Origin: Mytilus trossulus | Lineage: Eukaryota; Mollusca; Bivalvia; Mytilida; Mytilidae | Direction of reading: 5' to 3' | DNA: 64,000 bases | Assembly: GCF_036588685.1 (NCBI RefSeq) | Contig: NC_086379.1 | Coordinates: 13,625,862 to 13,689,861 of the forward strand | Part shown: in pieces, positions 28,566 to 39,680 of the stretch | Layout: the number at the start of each line of letters is the position of its first letter | Numbering within the stretch: the first letter of the stretch is position 1 | Notes under the pieces: generated by a model | What the model saw: the letters and a program-made list of their open reading frames with translations, nothing else | Told to the model about the DNA's origin: nothing | Databases searched by the model: none | Position numbers and translations under genes: made by a program

Positions 28566-29660
28566 GGACATTGTAAATTTTCAAACATACAGTTAAGGTG
28601 TTATTTAATATCTGATAAGCGATGAAGAGGAGACAAAAGGAGCCAATATAAAGGAGAAGAAATTATCTTATCTAAAGACAAAAATGACCTGTTTGGTCGT
28701 TCGTATTTCCGTTGTCTATAAATATAGTTCCTGCCATTTTTATGAATGGAATCTATAAGTACTGTGTCTTTTAGGGGGACATCAATGGCTAAAAATGATT
28801 AGTTATGCTTTTTTTTGTAGGGAAGATTACCATCATTTTTGAAACATTATTTTATTTTTTCAGATGGCATTGTGGAGTACAGTGTCAGATTTGTATGGAT
28901 GGCAAATCTGTCTATTCAACAAATGAAATAGAAAATTGTATGTTAAAAAATGCGACTTTTCCAATGGTCTATTGACGCCATTTAAATATCTAAGCAGTTC
29001 AAATGTGTTAATAATTGAGTATATGTCAAGATACTGAAGAGATTTTCAACTGTTTCTTCATTTAGTAACTGTATACGGATAATGTGTGAAACCAAAAAAT
29101 ATGTCTTCACTGGGAACTCCAGAGCTGAAACATGAGGACTTCAGTTTAGCAGGGACTTAACTCTAAGCTAGTTTTGGCCATTTTTGCAAATAAGAACTTT
29201 ACATAAACAGTTAGTGTGAAACTGTTGTGCTCCACGACGACATGTCTTCTTAACTACAGAATGATGCATTGAAATAGAAACTGTGCAATGCATTCACAGA
29301 ATTTTCGAAATTTTTCGACATATAACACACCCTTTCATTTTGAAAATAAAAGTTCTATATCTATAAGTGTGGACCTAAAGTTGTATGACAAGTTTACTTT
29401 AACTTTGGAAAGTTTAACTTAATATAGACTTAAGAACAAAAGGTCACCACACATAACCTGTGATGGACACAAAGACCTTAAAAAGCAGGTCCTACCTATA
29501 TCGTTTTGTCCTTCCAACCCTTTTTACTTCTTTACCATGTACTTTTTTTCTTTTTCTTTACATAAAGTTGATTGAAGTTTTCATCATACTTCGGGTTTAA
29601 AAGAATCTTTTGTTACAGGTATTAAAGAAATGCTTTATTTCCCTGAAGCTGCTTCATGAC
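28566..29660 (+). repeat. Diverged edge copy of the macrosatellite, truncated
   Basis: The last left-hand copy carries many edge-specific changes that it shares with the copies right of the insert. Examples are GGGAAGATTACCATC, GGAGTACAGTG, an in-frame TAG in the 65-codon frame (GAAATAGAAAAT), a TATTAT deletion, and TATATCGTTTTGTCC. It stops abruptly after GCTTCATGAC at 29660, where other copies continue with CAGCGGCAAAT. Edge copies that are more diverged than core copies are what homogenisation by unequal exchange predicts. Confidence 0.9.
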
Positions 29661-32473
29661 AATTGGGAACTCAGAAGATCATGTTTTTGTCAGTAGACAA
29701 TTTTTTTTAAATATATTATAATTTACCGATCATATAGAGAAGTTTGAAATTAAATTCATTTGATAATATCATCTGCATAAATTATATATTTTCAGATAAC
29801 AATAGGAATAAGAAGAGCAGGATTTCTATATTGAGGATTTACATGTATGGGACAGAAGACTATTTGACTTGATTTTACTTTAAAAAACTTTTTAATTTTA
29901 ACAATAGTTCTCCTTAATTGTTTAAAATACTTTTTACATATTTTTTCATTTTAATTTTTTTTTTATGACTTTGTATTTATTCATTATTTAATAAACTTTT
30001 ATTACTAAACATTTTTATTTTTTCAAATATACATACAATGTGAAACACTACACCATTTTATATTGATAACGTGGGGTAAATGTACACGAGACACTTTGCT
30101 GTTGCAATACATGTAACAATATTACTTAATGTCATTGAAAAACCTGAGATTCAGTGATGCAAAGCTAGCATATTCATAGGGCCCCCCTTTCATAGGAAAA
30201 AAATGGTTGATTAAATAGGGAATAACTGGAGCGGGCCCCTCTTAAGTTAGTCAGCAGCAGCAACCCCCCATGGAAAAAGTTCTGGATCTGTCACTGGTAT
30301 CAGACATATACATGTATGTACTGTAGTATTTGAGACATAAGAAAAATAAAAGATATAAAAAGTTAAAATGATGGTCTTTTATTCTTTATAAGGTTTGAAT
30401 GACTTATATGGAAAGTTTCTAGAATTGTTCACTTCTCCTAGACGAAGTGAGGTCTCTCAAGTGGCCTATCATGACATGACCCTTCACTGTTTTGCTTCCA
30501 TGTAGATTTCAATGTGTGGTAACCCCTGCACCTGAATAAATCATTTTCAGTAGATACATATCTCTTTTTTCAGACTTTTTGATGAAAAGTTTAAACTAAT
30601 ATACAAATTAGAAAAAAAGAAAACTGATCAACTTGAACCCACAATATATAATTGATCTCAGGTGCTCTGGAAGAGTAAGCAGATCCTGCTCCTTGTGTAG
30701 TATTATGAATGAGATGTCTATGTGACCTTTTCCTGGATATGTAAACACATGATTTTGCAAATTATTGCAATTGTGTGCTTTTAGAATGGAGTAAAATGTG
30801 TGGAAAGGTATTCTATTGCAGAAAAATCAGCACACAGATATAGGAATGATATGATTCTTAATAAACTATAGATCCTGTGTCCAAGATTTGTTTTCCTGTA
30901 GATTGGTGTAGATGTGGGTCAAGCAGTTATATCAATGCAACAAAACAGGATCACCAAAATCAGAGTGAGACATTCATATACCATTTTTAAAGTAGACCTT
31001 ATATCCGGGTGCGGGAATTTCTCGCTACATTGAAGACCTGTTGGTGACCTTCTGCTGTTGTTTTTTTTTATTTTGGTCGGGTTGTTGTCTCTTTGACACA
31101 ATCCCCATTTCCATTCTCAATTCTATCTTGTAAGTGATAGCATTTTGTTAATGCTTTAAATGGTCATATACATGTAGCTCTAACATGTATTAAGAATTTG
31201 GTGTACTAGGCATTGGGCATTCCTATTGAATGTTAATCTCAAGTTCTCAAGAGTTAAAATGCCCCAGGGCCCAGACACACTCAAACATAAATAGTTAGTC
31301 ACAGTGTATATCAAGTTGCTTGATAAGCATGGTAAGGACAGACATTTATAAACATGTGTGAGTGTTAACTTCCCACTTGCCTAGTATTTTTTATATAAAC
31401 AAGAACAAAATATGAAAATTATTGCTGCATCAGTAGTAGGCAGGCAATAGTTGTTGATTGGTACATGTACTTTTTAAAATTGACAAGTTGAAACATTTCA
31501 GATTTATAATAATTTACAGAATAAAAGAATGACTTTAACCATTACCCTAAAAATTTGCTTAAAACAAAGACTACCCGAGTGCTTACACTTTGCACTTTTG
31601 CATGCTTATTCAGACAACAACTTTTGACTAACTGATTTTTTTTTGTTGAAACAAGGGGGGTAGGTCTACTTCCAGACAATGGAAGTTATTTATATGGACA
31701 AATTCGTTCATAGATTAAACCAGTTTCAATGCACTACATACATCTCGCCCATAAATCTGTTACACAACAGCAGCATAATTAAATAACTACAGAAAATGTG
31801 ATACGAGGAGTTTGAGCAACTTGTAAACATCAACAAATGACGGTGTCAAACCTTCCACCACTCAACATTTTAAGTAAAATATATTTAAAATCCTGAAAAA
31901 CATCATCACCCTTCGTTGTCTCGATCAATTTTGTGCTTAATATCTGTAAAATATGACATAATTTGCTTGATTTTGCACCGAAATAACTCCCAAAACAACT
32001 GAAAAATGATGAATTTTGACCTCCGGTTGAAGTATTTATTATGTAAACAAGACTCAGAGTGACGGGGAATCCTGTACATAGTCATGTGCCCATATGTTTC
32101 TAGGTCACATTTATTTATATCTCGACCAATGAAAAGCTTTAGGATGCATTTGTGTCAGTTGTTTGTAGTCGTGGGGATTACCCGCGGTTTTTTGGAAATC
32201 AACGGAGGTAATCTTTTGGTTTATCATATTTCAGTAACGGAGCACTTATTTGAATACCGAATTTGGCAGTCGTGTGACAAAATCTATTCTAATGAAAAAT
32301 TTACCTCAAATACTAATAGATGTTACGTTGTTTCAATATTTTTATTGTCTGAAGCACATGCTACGTTTTTGTTTACACGCTGGTTACAGCGCCACCTCAA
32401 AATTTTTAGATTATGTCCCTTTTCCAGCGGGACTACCGGAAGTAGCTCTTCAATGTCACTGGCTTTCCCACTG
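29661..32473. other. 2.8-kb non-array segment interrupting the macrosatellite
   Basis: Unique or dispersed-repeat DNA lies between array sequence on both sides. It contains a mussel-type dispersed repeat near 30905-31130, another resembling the 48.1-48.4 kb repeat near 30640-30720, and a GC-richer stretch at about 32150-32473 that includes CCGGAAGT. Two overlapping open frames (130 and 86 codons, about 32084-32510) run into the array junction, have no recognisable domain and are probably chance. I see no transposon terminal repeats at either end. The 275 bp before the segment (29386-29660) are repeated almost exactly just after it (32474-32748), so this is not a simple insertion at one point. 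Confidence 0.7.
30905..31130. repeat. Dispersed mussel repeat fragment
   Basis: The stretch ending in GTTGTCTCTTTGACACA and CCCCATTTCCATTCTCAAT, preceded by TCTCGCTACATTGAAGACC, is one I recall as extremely common in Mytilus DNA and transcripts. The 60-codon minus-strand frame here (30919-31101) is a by-product of this repeat. Identification is from memory. Confidence 0.55.
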
Positions 32474-35112
32474 TGACAAGTTTACTTTAACTTTGGAAAG
32501 TTTAACTTAATATAGACTTAAGAACAAAAGGTCACCACACATAACCTGTGATGGACACAAAGACCTTAAAAAGCAGGTCCTACCTATATCGTTTTGTCCT
32601 TCCAACCCTTTTTACTTCTTTACCATGTACTTTTTTTCTTTTTCTTTACATAAAGTTGATTGAAGTTTTCATCATACTTCGGGTTTAAAAGAATCTTTTG
32701 TTACAGGTATTAAAGAAATCCTTTATTTCCCTGAAGCTGCTTCATGACCAGCGGCAAATATTACAGTCATAATGCAAAATATATAGTAACAAGTGTGTGA
32801 TGCAAAACATTGCTCTAGTGAAATAACAACTCCAGTTGATAGATTCTTGTTACCAAAGGAATGAGCGGGGTAGAACACGTCTGAAATAAACAATGATGGA
32901 TTTATCGATTTTTAGTGTGTAATGCCACTTTCATTAGTATGCAAACAGTAATTTTTATTATGGGAAAATACCAACAAATCGAGAGAGAAAAATTAATAAT
33001 TGGAAGCATGAGACAAGTTAATAGTTCATTCATACCTATATTATGTCGCTGGGATGCTGTCTCATTGAAGGAAACTCGCATCTATTTGTTTAACGTCAAA
33101 CTTGCACACGTCTTTTGGTTATTTGTGTCGGTAGGAAGTGGCTCATTGACGTTTACACCACACTTGTTTTTGATGGATATTGTAAATTTTCAAACATACA
33201 GTTAAGGTGTTATTTCATATCTGATAAGCGATGAAGAGGAGACAAAAGGAGCCAATATAAAGGAGAAGAAATGATCTTATCTAAAGACAAAAATGACCTG
33301 TTTGTTGGTCGTTCGTATTTCCGTTGTCTATAAATATAGTTCCTGCCATTTTTATGAATGGAATCTATAAGTACTGTGTCTTTTAGGGGGACATCAATGG
33401 CTAAAAATGATTAGTTATGCTTTTTTTTGTAGGGAAGATTACCATCATTTTTGAAACATTATTTTATTTTTTCAGATGGCATTGTGGAGTACAGTGTCAG
33501 ATTTGTATGGATGGCAAATCTGTCTATTCAACAAATGAAATAGAAAATTGTATGTTAAAAAATGCGACTTTTCCAATGGTCTATTGACGCCATTTAAATA
33601 TCTAAGCAGTTCAAATGTGTTAATAATTGAGTATATGTCAAGATACTCAAGAGATTTTCAACTTTTTCTTCATTTATTAACTGTATACGGATAATGTGTG
33701 AAACCAAAAAATATGTCTTCACTGGGAACTCCAGAGCTGAAACATGAAGACTTCAGTTTAGCAGGGACTGTGTGAAACTAAAAAATATGTCTTCACTGGG
33801 AACTCCAGAGCTGAAACATGAAGACTTCAGTTTAGCAGGGACTTAACTCTAAGCTAGTTTTGGCCATTTTTGCACATAAGAACTTTACAGAAACAGTTAG
33901 TGTAAAACTGTTGTGCTCCACGACGACATGTCTTCTTAACTATAGAATGATGCATTGAAATAGAGACTGTGCAATGCATTCACAGAATTTTCGAACATTT
34001 TCGACATATAACACACCCTTTCATTTTGAAAATAAAAATTCTATATCTATTAGTGTGGACCTAAAGTTGTATGACAAGTTAACTTTAACTTTAAAAAGTT
34101 TAACTTAATATAGACTGAAGAACAAAAGGTCACCACACATAACCTGTGATGGACACAAAGACCTTAAAAAGCAGGTCCTACCTATATCGTTTTGTCCTTC
34201 CAACCCTTTTTACTTCTTTACCATGTATTTTTTTTCTTTTTTTTTAAAATAAAGTTGATTGAGGTTTTCATCATACTTCGGGTTTAAAAAAATCTTTTGT
34301 TACAGGTATTAAAGAAATCCTTTATTTCCATGAAGCTGCTTCATGACCAGCGGCAAATATAACAGTCATAATGCAAAATATATAGTAACAAGTGTGTGAT
34401 GCAAAACATTGCTCTAGTGAAATAACAACTCCAGTTGATATATTCTTGTTACCAAAGGTATGAGCGGGGTAGAACACGTCTGAAATAAACAATGATGGAT
34501 TTATCGATTTTTAGTGTGTAATGCCACTTTCATTAGTATGCAAACAGTAATTTTTATTATGGGAAAATACCAACAAATCGAGAGAGAAAAATTAATAATT
34601 GGAAGCATGAGACAAGTTAATAGTTCATTCATACCTATATTATGTCGCTGGGTTGCTGTCTCATTGAAGGAAACTCACATCTATGTGTTTAACGTCAAAC
34701 TTGCACACGTCTTTTGGTTATTTGTGTCGGTAGGATGCGGCTCATTGACGTTTACATCACACTTGTTTTTGATAGACATTGTAAATTTTCAAACATACAG
34801 TTAAGGTGTTATTTTATATCTGATAAGCGATGAAGAGGAGATAAAAGGACCCAATAGAAAGGAGAAGAAATTATCTTATTTAAAGACAAAAATTACCTGT
34901 TTGGTTGTTCGTATTTCCGTGGTCTACAAAATGTATAAATATAGTTCCTGCCATTTTTATGAAAGGAATCGTTAAGCACTGTGTCTTTTAGGTGGATATC
35001 AATGGCTTAAAATGATTAGTTATGTTTTTTTTGTAGGGAAGATTACCATCATTTTTGAAACATTATTTTATTTTTCAGATGGCATTGTGGATTACAGTGT
35101 CAGATTTGTATG
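32474..35112 (+). repeat. Diverged right-edge copies of the macrosatellite
   Basis: The array resumes at TGACAAGTTTAC and gives marker frames at 32915 and 34514. The spacing of 1599 bp is larger than usual because of a 74-bp internal tandem duplication. Divergence rises towards the right: the last copy has many private substitutions and a small insertion near 34927. Homology stops at about 35112 (GATTTGTATG), after which ordinary intergenic sequence begins. The 65-codon frame is disrupted by TAG in the copy near 33541. Confidence 0.92.
33696..33843 (+). repeat. 74-bp tandem duplication inside an edge copy
   Basis: GTGTGAAACC...GGGACT occurs at 33696-33769 and again at 33770-33843, with one substitution (ACCAAA versus ACTAAA). 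It accounts for the 1599-bp spacing between the last two marker frames. Confidence 0.95.
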
Positions 35113-36231
35113 ATCTACATTAAATAAAAATACTATCAATGATTTTAAACATAACTGAAAAAAAATAATATACTCTTTTAAACCCTTCAGAGGTTATAAA
35201 CACCTCGCCTTTTTATTCAACATCTTAAAATTTCAGAAGAAAAATTTAATGCATATTTAGAACAAGTGCATGCTAATGTTTGTTGTAAATATGAATCCTT
35301 ATTTGTACAAGACTGGCCGAACCGGGTTTTTAACATGCTAATTCAAAAGATAACCGGAGAAAGGAAAAAAAAAATCATTCACAGGTGAAATAAAATATCA
35401 ACCTTTCAAATAAAAAAGTTCGCAAGAAAAATATATTCACTGTGGAACCTCTTCTTTTGCTACCTCCACTTTCTACCCTTAAATGAAGCTTTTCAGTCGA
35501 TTTAAACTTAAACCATTGCTTTCTAACCGATTTATTTACGTGCATTACTGACAGCTCGTGAACGTATCTGTGCATATCCCTAAACCATATCAACTTTACA
35601 AAATAAAAAGGCATTAATCAGTTGAGTCAACTGGAAAATCATTTTGATTGTTATAATCCTATGAAATAAGGTTAACAAACATCAAGGACTATATTATGAT
35701 AATGATCAGAAAAGTTTATTTGTTATATTCTGATATTTAAATTAATATTGTGATAACTCTGTGGTGGTGCTTCCGAAGACATACATTTTTGGATAATAGA
35801 TTCACAACCATCATCTATTCTAGTACAAACGGTGTGACTCAGATAGAAAAATATCGTTGCTAGGATTTTCTCTAGATGCGCGTTCCGTCTTCATTTAAGT
35901 CAACAAAGTCCCTCAAACTGAACATTCCGATTAACCTTCTATTAATTCACCTTATGTACTGATAAATATTCTGATTCAAATTTCAAATATTCACATTGGA
36001 CATCTCGAACTTTGGCTTGTATCCTTATCCTGATAAATGTTCCAAATTATATTCCAAATAATCTTGTTCTAAAATTTGAACTTTATCATAATGGTCTTTA
36101 TGAATACCAGTTTCAAAGTTCATTACTTATAATTATTAACAAGAAAAACCTTGACTTTGACCAAAATTTTACACCTCCATTCAAGTTTGTCTGAAGTTTT
36201 TTTACATCACGAACTTGAGATATTTAACGCA
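35113..36231. other. Intergenic region between macrosatellite and lectin gene 1
   Basis: The left part (35113-35880) has no gene or repeat that I can name; a 79-codon minus frame at 35375-35614 has no domain and looks accidental. From about 35900 the sequence is alignable with the region upstream of lectin gene 2 (about 59790-60194), for example GACATCTCGAACT and CCTTATCCTGATAAATGTTC. This stretch is therefore the duplicated lectin promoter region. A 60-codon plus frame at 36012-36194 lies in it and is not conserved as a frame in gene 2. Confidence 0.6.
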
Positions 36232-36239
36232 TATAAATA
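36232..36239 (+). promoter_or_regulatory. TATA box of C-type lectin gene 1
   Basis: TATAAATA lies 53 bp before the start codon, followed by CGCCTCTAGAAAT. The same string with the same spacing occurs before lectin gene 2 (60134-60141). That conservation, against many differences in between, supports a real core promoter. A transcription start near 36262-36268 would be expected. Confidence 0.75.
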
Positions 36240-36291
36240 TCGCCTCTAGAAATACATCATTCAATATTCAATCTGCTTTCAATATATCAAC

Positions 36292-39200
36292 ATGTCTTTT
36301 GTTTTAATGAAACTTTGTGTTCTGGCATTTGTAGCCACTATTGGTAAGTCAATTATTTTTAAAAATTTAAGAGATTCTTTTCTGTATTTTTGGGGATATA
36401 AAAGCATTTACCGAAGTACATGTAGCATAAAGCGCCGAAGCGCTTCATTCGAAAAAATTGTACGGACGGACAACCTTTTCCCAATTCTATAATATGACTA
36501 AAAGAGGAATTCAATACTGATGGTTAAATGTTTTACTAGGATCATGATCATTTTAATTACCTGTGCACCTTATTGCGGAAACTCTGGTCATGATTGAGGT
36601 TACATTTCATTTTGAGAAATTTTCAGAAAGACACAATATTGCTGTCAACCAATCAAAAGAAAGTATTATAATGAAACATACAATGTCTGTAATGTAATTA
36701 TTATTTATTAAACTGATTTTTCATGATTTAATCTGTAATTCATAATTAAAAGTTTTAATGTCTTGTTTTGATTAATGGACATTAAGGTTAAAATCAATGT
36801 TAGTTTAAGCATAGCGGTGAAGTTTATGACTAACAATTCTACCCAATTACAAAGTAGCATATTTGATACATAGCATTGTAAAACACATATCTCAATTACA
36901 ACAACTCTATAGAGAACCTATTAATAATGCATTGACTCGTTAAAATGTAGTAGTATTTCGTGTGAATGGTCCTTATGTCATCAAATTGTACATTGCAATA
37001 ACATTCCAAGCCCTACCTTTGTATGTTTTTGAATATTCATATTGTTGTGATAAACGTTGTCATTGATAGCAAGAGCAGTTATCGATGCGACGATTTATTG
37101 GGATACAGAACACCGTGTGCTTAAAGACTGATTATTAAATAGTGAAGGTTATCATTGTGATGAAAATAAACTAAGTGTCGAATAAATCTTTGTATCTTTT
37201 TAAATGGATTAAAGATTGTTATTCTATTACTTTGGATTTTGACAGCCTTCCATGAACGTGATAAATCTCTCTATATCATATTAGAAAGTTCTCTACATTA
37301 ATTTTCTGTATGAAAGGATACATGCAAATATATTATAATTCTGATTTCAGTATTTTCTGCATGCCCTACTAGTTGGACTCATTATAAAGACAAGTGTTTC
37401 TTTCTAAGCCGTGACAACGAGACATTTGCCGATTCACTGGTGAGTACAAAGGAATAGAGCATAGGGAGGGTTTCGAAAATAATTGTTCATAAACTCTTAT
37501 TCTGATTTCGATTGTTTTACTTTGAAGTATAATTACTGTTGGTTTTTTTTAACGATGTATGGAGTTTGACTTATTTGCGATTTTGCAAAAGTGTGCATTC
37601 CAATGTTTGCATAGCAATATCGCCTCTTTTAAAGTTATGCGAATACCTCAAGTGTTTTTGTTTATAATTCATTTCTTAATTGGATACATGTGTTTTGAAC
37701 ACCGGTAAATTACGGTTGCATCTCATTTCACATCACATGATCTTGTATATGAATCAGCCGTTCTTAATTTATAAATAGAAACCTTTAGTAACTACATACA
37801 GTTTAAGAATAAGATCATCGACATTATATTAGTAGTGGAAATATATTTTCTAAATGTAGCATATTTTTGTCAAATTAATATCAAAGCAGTTGGTAATGGC
37901 CGTTTGTATTAAACGTTTAAGCATGTCGGAATAATGCTGTTTTTCAAGGGAGAGAAATAGCTGAAAATATGTTCAAATTCCCATTTTATATAATGATATA
38001 ATGTCATATCCCCATGATGAATAAATGTTTGTTTTTATTTGAAAGTAATACTTTTCTATCTTTTCCAAGAAACTATGTGAAGTGATTGGGCGCCAGTATG
38101 GTAGATCGGCATCATTAGCTACCGTTGATGATGCAAAAACACAACAGTTTCTTACAGATTTAATGATCAAAATAAGTAAGAATGTGTTGATATTAGATTT
38201 TTTAATAAAGAAGAAAGCGCAATTTTTGCTCCCTATCTAGCTTAACCTGAATATATATATAGCCACTATTTTAAGATAAAACTTGGCTGTTTTAATTACA
38301 TGCAAATTACCTGCAATTAAAAACAAAAATTCACAACGTTACTTTCAAAATTGATATTTGATTGAGAGAATTTAGCTTGTTTTGTTTATTGCATCAACCT
38401 ATGTTTAATTTGTTTCCAAAATCATTTTGTTTGTTTTCACAGATTCCATTGGAATGTACATAGGATTAAATGACCTTGTAACTGAAGGTGAATTTCACTG
38501 GGTAGGTAACGGCAAGCAGGCAACTTACTTTAACTGGGGACCTACCCAGCCAAACAACAGAGGGGGAAACGAGAACTGTGTTGCTATGAGAGTTGATCCA
38601 GTTATAGGCTTCAATTATTCTTGGACAGATGGTCCTTGTACAGTACCAACAACATACATTTGTGAAATGGTGTAAGTAATATCGAAAACAAATAGATTTA
38701 AACAAATAAAATTTTAACATGGAGCCTTTTATAACTGCAAAAATATATTGTTCTTTTTCTGTTTTCAATGTGGTTTCAACTATTTGGAAATAAACATATA
38801 TTTGTTGTTTTCAAGATATAAAAACGTCTTTTGCTGTAGTTTTTTTTATCTCTGGGTATTCAGACAACTAATTTACAAAGAACAGGTACAAATATTACAA
38901 AATAAGTCGCATTTTACCCCGCTTTGATGTTAAGCAATTGATAATGTAGATATTTCTTTTTGCATAACAGTTCGTTGTGATGTCTACTTCGCGGTCAGCG
39001 TTTAAGCAATATCGATTAATATGACCCACTGAGTTCATACCATGACCGGTTGTTTGATATTTGGAGAAAATACATATTCACGCTTCTGTAATATACGTTA
39101 CAAAAGAGAACTATTTATATAAACTTAAGAATAATTTGTATAATTTGCAACGAAACAATTCTTTACAAAATACGTTATAAATTATCATCATAATGTTACC

Positions 39201-39360
39201 GATAAGCCTTCAACAACGAATAAAACCCCTACACCCTACCAAAGTATAAGAATCGCTGAAATGTCAAAAGGGAAACAATTTAAACGTTAATACTGACGAC
39301 TTTTTCAAATATTTATTTATTCGTTTTAGGGCAGCAGATATTGGAAACCTTCTTGGATAG
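36292..39360 (+). CDS. Secreted C-type lectin, gene 1 (five exons, 168 aa)
   Basis: Exons: 36292-36343, 37351-37439, 38070-38175, 38443-38671, 39330-39360; together 507 nt including the TAG stop. All introns are GT-AG with phases 1, 0, 1 and 2. Residues 1-21 form a hydrophobic signal peptide; the rest is one C-type lectin domain, so the product is a secreted carbohydrate-binding protein, in bivalves usually tied to immunity or feeding (family knowledge). Six mature cysteines (22, 33, 50, 128, 148, 156) match the long-form domain pattern of three disulfides. YIGL at 88-91 corresponds to the WIGL core motif. The calcium/sugar site reads QPN at 118-120 and WTD at 143-145, a variant of EPN (mannose type) and QPD (galactose type), so specificity cannot be called. 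Exon 4 must use the donor ATGGT|GTAAGT; reading through would end it at TAA one codon later. The start is the first ATG after the TATA box. Confidence 0.92.
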
Positions 39361-39560
39361 CTGTAATTGTCAGTAATCGTTTTACAATTTACTTGTCACT
39401 TTATTTATTACATATTCACACACAAACATTGTTGTTGCTTTTATTTGATATTTTGCGTTTTATGCGAATTGATGGATATTGAGAGCGCCGAAGGTGTAAC
39501 ACGGATCGTCGTAAAAACAGAAATTATGTTTTGTAAACTTGAAAATAAAATTGCAATGCA

Positions 39561-39566
39561 AATAAA
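39561..39566 (+). terminator. Poly(A) signal of lectin gene 1
   Basis: AATAAA lies 200 bp after the stop codon; a second AATAAA overlaps an A-rich run at 39544-39549. The 3' UTR between them and the stop is alignable with the inverted lectin relic at 58380-58440. Confidence 0.5.
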
Positions 39567-39576
39567 CTCATCATAG

Positions 39577-39680
39577 ATACCAGGACTAAATTTTGTATAT
39601 ACGCCAAACGCGTGTTTTGTCTACAAAAAAAGACTCATCAGTGACGCTCGAATCCAAAATTGTTTAAAAGGCAAAATAAA
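39577..39680 (-). repeat. Dispersed mussel repeat (GTAGACGAAACGCG family)
   Basis: Read on the minus strand this contains GAGCGTCACTGATGAGTC followed by an exporter-like run TTTGTAGAC and CACGCGTTTGGCGTATA, a sequence family I recall as one of the most abundant in Mytilus. Related copies in this window are at 47181-47340 and 48463-48600 (plus), with fragments at 40260-40345 and 42648-42680. Confidence 0.6.

Noticed and set aside
1-29660. CRISPR array or ribosomal/snRNA tandem array
   Set aside because: The repeat unit is 1.5 kb with no spacer pattern, the sequence is eukaryotic, and no rRNA, 5S or snRNA-like sequence was seen in the unit.
30919-31101. 60-codon minus-strand ORF
   Set aside because: It lies fully in a dispersed mussel repeat and has no domain.
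32084-32510. Two overlapping plus-strand ORFs (130 and 86 codons)
   Set aside because: They overlap in different frames, run into or across the array junction, and show no recognised domain or start context.
791-34804. Tandem gene family encoding a 96-aa protein in each macrosatellite unit
   Set aside because: The frame opens with GTG, most differences between copies change the amino acid, there is no domain or signal peptide, and openness in near-identical copies is not independent evidence.
38466-38768. 100-codon minus-strand ORF over lectin exon 4
   Set aside because: It is the antisense shadow of the lectin exon.
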